A DNA stretch of 64,000 bases from Thermoplasmatales archaeon. GTDB taxonomy: Archaea > Thermoplasmatota > Thermoplasmata > Methanomassiliicoccales > Methanomethylophilaceae. The notes beneath the pieces are model-generated. The model was not told where the DNA came from, made no database searches, and worked only from the letters and a program-made list of their open reading frames with translations. The stretch covers positions 215,802 to 279,801 of the forward strand of contig JAAYNL010000015.1 in assembly GCA_012520845.1 (NCBI GenBank). The letters are read 5' to 3'. The translations under genes and the position numbers were made by a program. The first letter of the stretch is position 1. Each line of letters starts with the position of its first letter. Shown here piece after piece: positions 60,001-64,000 of the stretch.

Positions 60001-63000
60001 AATACGGGCACGCTTTCGCCGGATGGACGGGCACCGGCCTGACATCGCCCACCCTGGACGTCTCCATCCTCCCCGGCTCGGTGGGCGACAGGCACTACGT
60101 CGCCAACTGGAATCCGGTCAGCGTCGTCGTCACCATGGTCGACGGCACGGAAACGGTCGGGACCAGGACCCACGCCTTCGGGGAAACCTACCAAACCACG
60201 TATCTTCTCAAACCGGGCCAAACCTTCGGCGGGTGGTCCCTCGCGCCCGACGGGTCCAGCAAGATAACGTGCACCACGACCGTCGACAACGAGAACGACC
60301 ATGAGATTTACGCCGTGTGGATACCCGACGGGCACCACGTCATCAACGTCGTTTCGCCCGTCGAGGGGGGCACGGTCAGCGCGCCCGCGTCCGTTCCCGG
60401 CGGCGGGTCCGCCACGGTCACCCTGCGCCCGTACGTAGGGTACGCGGTCAAGGGGGTAATCATCGATGGCGGCGCGCTCATCCCGCTGGGCGGGAACACC
60501 CACACGATCGTCAACGTGACGTCGCCCGTGACCGTCGAGGCGGTTTTCGAACCGGTCGAATACACCGTGACCGTCCACAGGGGCCCCGGCCAGACGCCGG
60601 CCACGGACGTGTACCATTACAATATGAAGTCGGACAGCTGGCAGATCATTCCGCCTGCGAAAATCGCGGGCTACGAGTTCATCGGGTGGACGGGGGACGG
60701 CATCACGGGCGTCCGGAAGGATTTCGTCCACATCGAAAAAGGGACAATGGGCAATCTGGTGTTCCACGAGGTGTGGATCCCGGAATACAGGATATTCTAC
60801 CACCTCTATCAGGGCGTGAACCCGGCGGGTTCGCCGAACAGGTATTCCGGGACGGAAACCGTGACCTTGCCGTCGCCCGTGAAGGTCGGGCACGATTTCG
60901 GCGGCTGGTATTCGAACGCGGGACATGCCGGGGACGCCATAACGAAAATCCAAATCGGCGAAACCGGGGACAAGGAATTCCACGCCAAATGGATTCTGAG
61001 GACGTTCAAGGTCCATTTCGACATGAACGGGGCGGCCGTGGCGGCGCCTCCGTCCGCGGAAGGGCCGTACAGGGCCCCCGTCGAACTCCCCCTCGACGAC
61101 CCGCCGGGGACCTACGTCCGCCCGGGCTATGGGTTCGGAGGCTGGTCGACCAGTCCGAACGGGCTTCCCGTCGACGCCTATTTCGTGCAGAACGAGGACA
61201 CGACCCTCTACGCCGTGTGGATCGCAGACGCCGCGACGGTCTCCTTCGATATCGGCGACGGGGTCGGCGACGTCCCGGCGCGGATACTGGGGAAGCCGGG
61301 CGACCCAGTGTCGCTGCCGGGGTCCGAGGGGTTCCGTAAGACGGGCCACGAGTTCAAGGGCTGGGCAGAATCGCCCGGCGGCACGCCCGTGACCGTCCCG
61401 TACGCGATGCCCGTGTGCGACACGGTACTCCACGCGGTCTGGGAACCTGGGACGTATCAAATCACATGGGTGTGGGAAGGGGAGTTGAACGGTTCCCCCG
61501 CGATTTTCTCCGAATCCGAGACGTATGCGTACGGCATCATGCCGTCGTATGAGAGCCCGCCGACCTACACCGATGCCTATGGGAAGCACGAGTTCATCGG
61601 ATGGTCCCCCACGATAACGCCCGTCGCCGGGGACAAAACCTATACCGCCAGCTTCCGGTGCATTAGCCAAATCCCGGTGATAACCCCCATAGCCGTCGGG
61701 GGCTTCGTGTACAACGGCCAGGTCCAGGTGGGGGTGCCCTACGGCGAGGGATTCACCCTCAAGAAGGATTCCGCCAAGGAAGTCGGCAACTACAGCGCCG
61801 AGGCAACCCTCCTGCCCAACTACTACTGGGCGGACGGCGACCCCAACCCGACCAAAATCATAGCCTGGTCCATCTCCAAGGCGCGCCTGACCGTGACGGC
61901 CGACGACATTTCCGTCACGGTCGGCTCCCCGGTGCCCGACTACACCATGTCGTACCAGGGCTTCGTGACCGGCGACACGTTCCACGACCTCGTCGGCGAC
62001 GTCGCCGTCACTTCCGCGTACGCCGTCGGCACCCCGGCGGGTTCGCTGCCGATAACGTTCACCGGCCAGTACTCGTCCGACAATTACGACATAGCGCACG
62101 TCGAGGGCACGCTCACGGTCTCCGCCTCCCCGGGGACGTATGTGGTGTCCGTCAAGCCCCAGACGTACACGGGATCCGGGTTGGAGCCGTTGCCTTACGT
62201 GTCCGACCCGATCAGCGGCACGTCGCTCGTCCAGGGAACGGATTTTACCGTCGACGGGTATTCCAACAACATCGACGTCGGGACGGCGGGGCTGACCGTC
62301 AGGATAACGGCCACCGGCGAGACCATCCCGGCGCAGTTCCGCATCAACAGGGCCGACGTACCGGCCCCCGCGGGTCTGGTCCTGGTGTACGACGGTACCA
62401 CGCAATACGCGCCCCCGCCCGTGGACGGGACGCTCGGCTGGCACTATGCCGCGGGCAGCGTCACGTCGGGCGTCGACGTCTGCAAGCACCAGGTCACCGT
62501 CGTTCTGAACGACAAGATCAATTGCCAATGGCCCGACGGCACCACGGCCGACAGGAAAATCATGTGGAGGATTTCCCCAAAGCCCGTCACGGTCACCGCG
62601 GACGACGTCACGGTGAGGTTCATGGAAACGCCGACGTACGGCGCGACCTACGCCGGTCTCGCCGTGGGCGATGTGGGGTCCGATGCCGTCACCGGGCTCA
62701 CATTCTCGTCCCCTTATGCCCTGGGGAGCCTCCCCGGCACGTACCCGATCGCGCCGTCGGGGCAGGCTTCCGGCAACTACCTCGTCACTTACGCCGGCGG
62801 GACCCTGACGGTGTTGGAGAGATTGGCCGACGGGCTTACCATCGACCCGATACCGCCCCAAACCTACGTGGGCGCGCCGCTGAGACCCAGCCTGACCGTT
62901 AAGGACGGGGGGAGAACCCTCGTCGAGGGCATCGACTACGTCGCGCAGTACAGTAATAACGTCAACGTGACGACGGCCACGAACAAAGCCGTCGTCACGG

Positions 63001-64000
63001 TCAGTTGGAAGGGCGGCTACGTTGGAAGCCCCAAGACGGCGGAATTCGCGATTGCGCCGGCCGTGGTCCGGGTCCCGGTGCCGGCCGACTTCGTTTACGA
63101 CGGGACCGAGCAGACGGGGGTGGGTACCTCCACCCTCTACACAGTCTCCGGTACGTCCCGGGCTACGGACGCCAAGCCCGACTACGTGGCGACGCTCTCC
63201 CTGGCCGACAAGGCCAACCACGTATGGTCCACCACCGGCACCAACACGGACGTCGACGTCACTTGGGGGATAGCCCCCGCCCCGGTAACGGTCACCCCGT
63301 CCGGCGGGCAGACCAAGGGATACGGCGACGCGGAGCCGGACTCGTTTGGCTTTGCGCTTTCCGACTCCTCCTTCACGTCCTTCGAGGGCGCGCTAGGGAG
63401 GGAACCCGGGGAAATCGCCGGGCAATACCCCATCAACATCGGCACGTTAAAATCGACCGACCCCAACCACGCATTGGTCATGGCGCCGGAGCCGGTGTAT
63501 TTCACAATCACCAAAATCAAGTTGACCAAACCCACGGCCGATACCACTGAGTTCACCTACGACGGGACGGAGAAGGTTTACGCACCGCAGGGTGTCGACA
63601 CGTCCACCATGTCCGCGTTCAACGACAGGAGGATGGATGCCGGCACGCAGACGGTCGCGGTCTCCATCCGGGACAAGGCCAACCACGAGTGGGCGGACGG
63701 CACCATCGGCGACGTCACGTTCCAGTTCACCGTCAAACCCATCGTCGCGACCTTCACCGTTACGTTGGGGTACGACACGGTGGTCTACGACGGTTCCGCG
63801 AAGGAGCCGCCCGTCACCGTCACCGGCCCCCTCGGCACCGTGGACCCGGGCCAATACGACGTGTCATACGGCGCCAACAACGTCGATGCGGGCACGGTCA
63901 CCGTCGCCGTGACCGGGAAAACCGGCGGAAACTACAAAGGTTCGTCTGGTTCCAAGGACTTTTTGATACAAAAGGCGACGCTCACCGCCAAATACGTCGA
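57027..64000 (+). CDS. Giant secreted InlB-repeat/MBG adhesin-like protein, C-terminus beyond the window
   Basis: One frame stays open from ATG 57027 to the right edge (2,324 complete codons) with no stop. Residues 1-33 form a signal peptide (basic start, then VVTVLLAMAFVAVSAMV, cleavage near Ala33). Nine InlB/Listeria-Bacteroides-type repeat units can be counted by their (F)xGW motif: YVFSGW, FRLIGW, HAFAGW, QTFGGW, YEFIGW, HDFGGW, YGFGGW, HEFKGW and HEFIGW, often ending in LYAVW. A region at about 215-470 looks like a right-handed beta structure. From about residue 1620, MBG-like beta domains repeat (VTVTADDVTVRF, FVYDGTEQ, VVYDGSAK). It is likely exported and displayed on the cell surface to bind host or microbial glycans; this is inference. 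Confidence 0.88.
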   Translation, partial: MGRKNHVVTVLLAMAFVAVSAMVSLPHDCSDAAGPYTVTFDPNGGTATPAAYSASVGTATSGGSLMLPPSSFTVGETAYEYSRPGYVFSGWAESRADIEPSFVAGNIMPVSSNTVLYAVWSPNDYDVTFTVGGASETVRIPFGTTYDTSQIFDLDAKPGFRLIGWSTQEPIDVDNNGAYMPVAGSTCYVLDVTLKSPGDVTLYPVYGKVCNVSTGPVQITDGSGCYYLTGTHSTNGVTVSGGSPKVTVENLNVDFTNFGTERNGASPFVISDGAAVSMTLVGNNTLYGRANVVAKSAIKQGFTDDAYYGFAAMDVMPGTTLTITSESTGTLTAKGGDATIYGVFSHQFSGPGIGGNWIFPKSKSAFDMVNPCGTINIEGGTVNAYGGNLNTHPARFHEGTVSSSGIGGTNGQINISGGTVSAERGEQSGTTYNVIMRPDIYPDATVSGTAEVHYETDGTVTYGTSVQVRFTTTSSIPDVTLISIDGTGVAVSKVTVANGTVVRVPSQSIGHNSVVSISTATSFHGGTAVWNAADSRYDVGLSSSMCSVDVATYSNDGGSHRPTGAGGRATHGTVSPHGRGAVSAPNWDDKVPIEFFFRADPGYELSGVALRPYDMMRNNPGAWGPIAAGDLSIVPLGDGEYSVTVMLVDGRYDVSFQVERISLPVTVKVDMSSNPGWVPASQLVTVNSGTLNWNTDNTQATHSVLFGEDRTYTVHPAAFGGNPCIPMLATVNGEPVPLADAGDGKYALTVKAFASETTIKISYHRTVKVTVSAPTLESTGEPVGTASITLYDGNGDPLTTVPDGPNSSSILLLRGSDIEFRVAQGDSHRIKTVVMDGAEVPLEADGRYFVENVTDDVTVAATLVLSAPVNDRTVTYFAEAGSRYVMHTTADVNVFVPVLEDFPRLGLTPKHGYDLVWWRVHGTYDGEYDTVGRLVAPGVEASVWGPVDCFALWSDSPAEYGLTYDLAGGTPSGLYPATYNVNSSIYLEYPTKYGHAFAGWTGTGLTSPTLDVSILPGSVGDRHYVANWNPVSVVVTMVDGTETVGTRTHAFGETYQTTYLLKPGQTFGGWSLAPDGSSKITCTTTVDNENDHEIYAVWIPDGHHVINVVSPVEGGTVSAPASVPGGGSATVTLRPYVGYAVKGVIIDGGALIPLGGNTHTIVNVTSPVTVEAVFEPVEYTVTVHRGPGQTPATDVYHYNMKSDSWQIIPPAKIAGYEFIGWTGDGITGVRKDFVHIEKGTMGNLVFHEVWIPEYRIFYHLYQGVNPAGSPNRYSGTETVTLPSPVKVGHDFGGWYSNAGHAGDAITKIQIGETGDKEFHAKWILRTFKVHFDMNGAAVAAPPSAEGPYRAPVELPLDDPPGTYVRPGYGFGGWSTSPNGLPVDAYFVQNEDTTLYAVWIADAATVSFDIGDGVGDVPARILGKPGDPVSLPGSEGFRKTGHEFKGWAESPGGTPVTVPYAMPVCDTVLHAVWEPGTYQITWVWEGELNGSPAIFSESETYAYGIMPSYESPPTYTDAYGKHEFIGWSPTITPVAGDKTYTASFRCISQIPVITPIAVGGFVYNGQVQVGVPYGEGFTLKKDSAKEVGNYSAEATLLPNYYWADGDPNPTKIIAWSISKARLTVTADDISVTVGSPVPDYTMSYQGFVTGDTFHDLVGDVAVTSAYAVGTPAGSLPITFTGQYSSDNYDIAHVEGTLTVSASPGTYVVSVKPQTYTGSGLEPLPYVSDPISGTSLVQGTDFTVDGYSNNIDVGTAGLTVRITATGETIPAQFRINRADVPAPAGLVLVYDGTTQYAPPPVDGTLGWHYAAGSVTSGVDVCKHQVTVVLNDKINCQWPDGTTADRKIMWRISPKPVTVTADDVTVRFMETPTYGATYAGLAVGDVGSDAVTGLTFSSPYALGSLPGTYPIAPSGQASGNYLVTYAGGTLTVLERLADGLTIDPIPPQTYVGAPLRPSLTVKDGGRTLVEGIDYVAQYSNNVNVTTATNKAVVTVSWKGGYVGSPKTAEFAIAPAVVRVPVPADFVYDGTEQTGVGTSTLYTVSGTSRATDAKPDYVATLSLADKANHVWSTTGTNTDVDVTWGIAPAPVTVTPSGGQTKGYGDAEPDSFGFALSDSSFTSFEGALGREPGEIAGQYPINIGTLKSTDPNHALVMAPEPVYFTITKIKLTKPTADTTEFTYDGTEKVYAPQGVDTSTMSAFNDRRMDAGTQTVAVSIRDKANHEWADGTIGDVTFQFTVKPIVATFTVTLGYDTVVYDGSAKEPPVTVTGPLGTVDPGQYDVSYGANNVDAGTVTVAVTGKTGGNYKGSSGSKDFLIQKATLTAKYV

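Noticed and set aside
59973..63221. 1,082-codon open frame on the minus strand
   Set aside because: It lies wholly antisense to the giant repeat protein, has no start signal, and reads as low-complexity Gly/Arg/Asp/Val-rich sequence produced by GC-rich codons on the other strand.

Overview
The window is archaeal and comes from a methanogen, most likely a methylotrophic member of Methanomassiliicoccales (Thermoplasmata lineage). The main evidence is a complete methyl-coenzyme M reductase operon (mcrBDGA) beside a cluster of methanogenesis-marker genes. It also has corrinoid methyltransfer genes (corrinoid protein, MtbA/MtaA-type CoM methyltransferase, RamA-type activase) and a stand-alone hdrCB pair. 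Archaeal hallmarks include TATA-box promoters with many leaderless starts, intron-bearing tRNAs, LSm, eL37, eS1 and an archaeal RNase P RNA. DNA is GC-rich and TGA is the main stop codon. No Mtr subunit and no substrate methyltransferase is seen here. The assignment to order is inference.

Layout. 1-8 kb: arginine decarboxylase (cut by the left edge), PAC2 protein, M16 peptidase, hydrogenase maturation protease, a DUF1538 membrane protein, a ModE/LysR-like regulator, hdrC-hdrB, and an AAA/DUF4143 ATPase. 8.5-16.3 kb: eS1, tRNA-Met with intron, an ArsA-type ATPase, a hypothetical protein, AMMECR1, pyrC, a YkgJ-type Fe-S protein, LSm, eL37 and purF. 16.3-21.6 kb: a second AAA/DUF4143 gene behind a phased repeat array, tRNA-Ala, an AlbA_2/Schlafen regulator, an amidohydrolase, a membrane protein, and a cluster of tRNA-Arg (T-loop intron), a tiny L41-like gene and tRNA-Trp (large intron). 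21.7-30.3 kb: a minus-strand amino-acid operon (ACT protein, homoserine dehydrogenase, citramalate synthase, ACT protein, PFL family), argF, a DHH phosphoesterase, an RNase H-like nuclease and a phosphoesterase.

30.4-36.3 kb is a methyl-transfer region: corrinoid protein, a hydantoinase/oxoprolinase-like ATPase with an unusual N-terminal extension, CoM methyltransferase and RamA. 36.4-43.6 kb: DUF169, Lrp and YcaO, then mcrBDGA and a DUF2098 gene. 43.6-46.0 kb holds four small or uncharacterised genes. 46.1-53.9 kb is the MCR activation cluster atwA-mcrC-mmp3-mmp6-mmp5-mmp15-mmp17-mmp7 plus a GIY-YIG protein. 54-56.3 kb: a GlcD-type FAD oxidoreductase and a HAD phosphatase. Then come RNase P RNA, tRNA-Leu and a giant secreted repeat protein that runs off the right edge.

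How it fits together. Methyl groups carried by the corrinoid protein would pass through the zinc methyltransferase to CoM. RamA keeps the corrinoid in the Co(I) state. MCR, post-translationally modified (YcaO) and reductively activated (A2, McrC, Mmp proteins), makes methane and CoM-S-S-CoB, which HdrBC-type subunits reduce. The most novel-looking part is the corrinoid/HyuA/methyltransferase/RamA group, which lacks any recognisable substrate methyltransferase.
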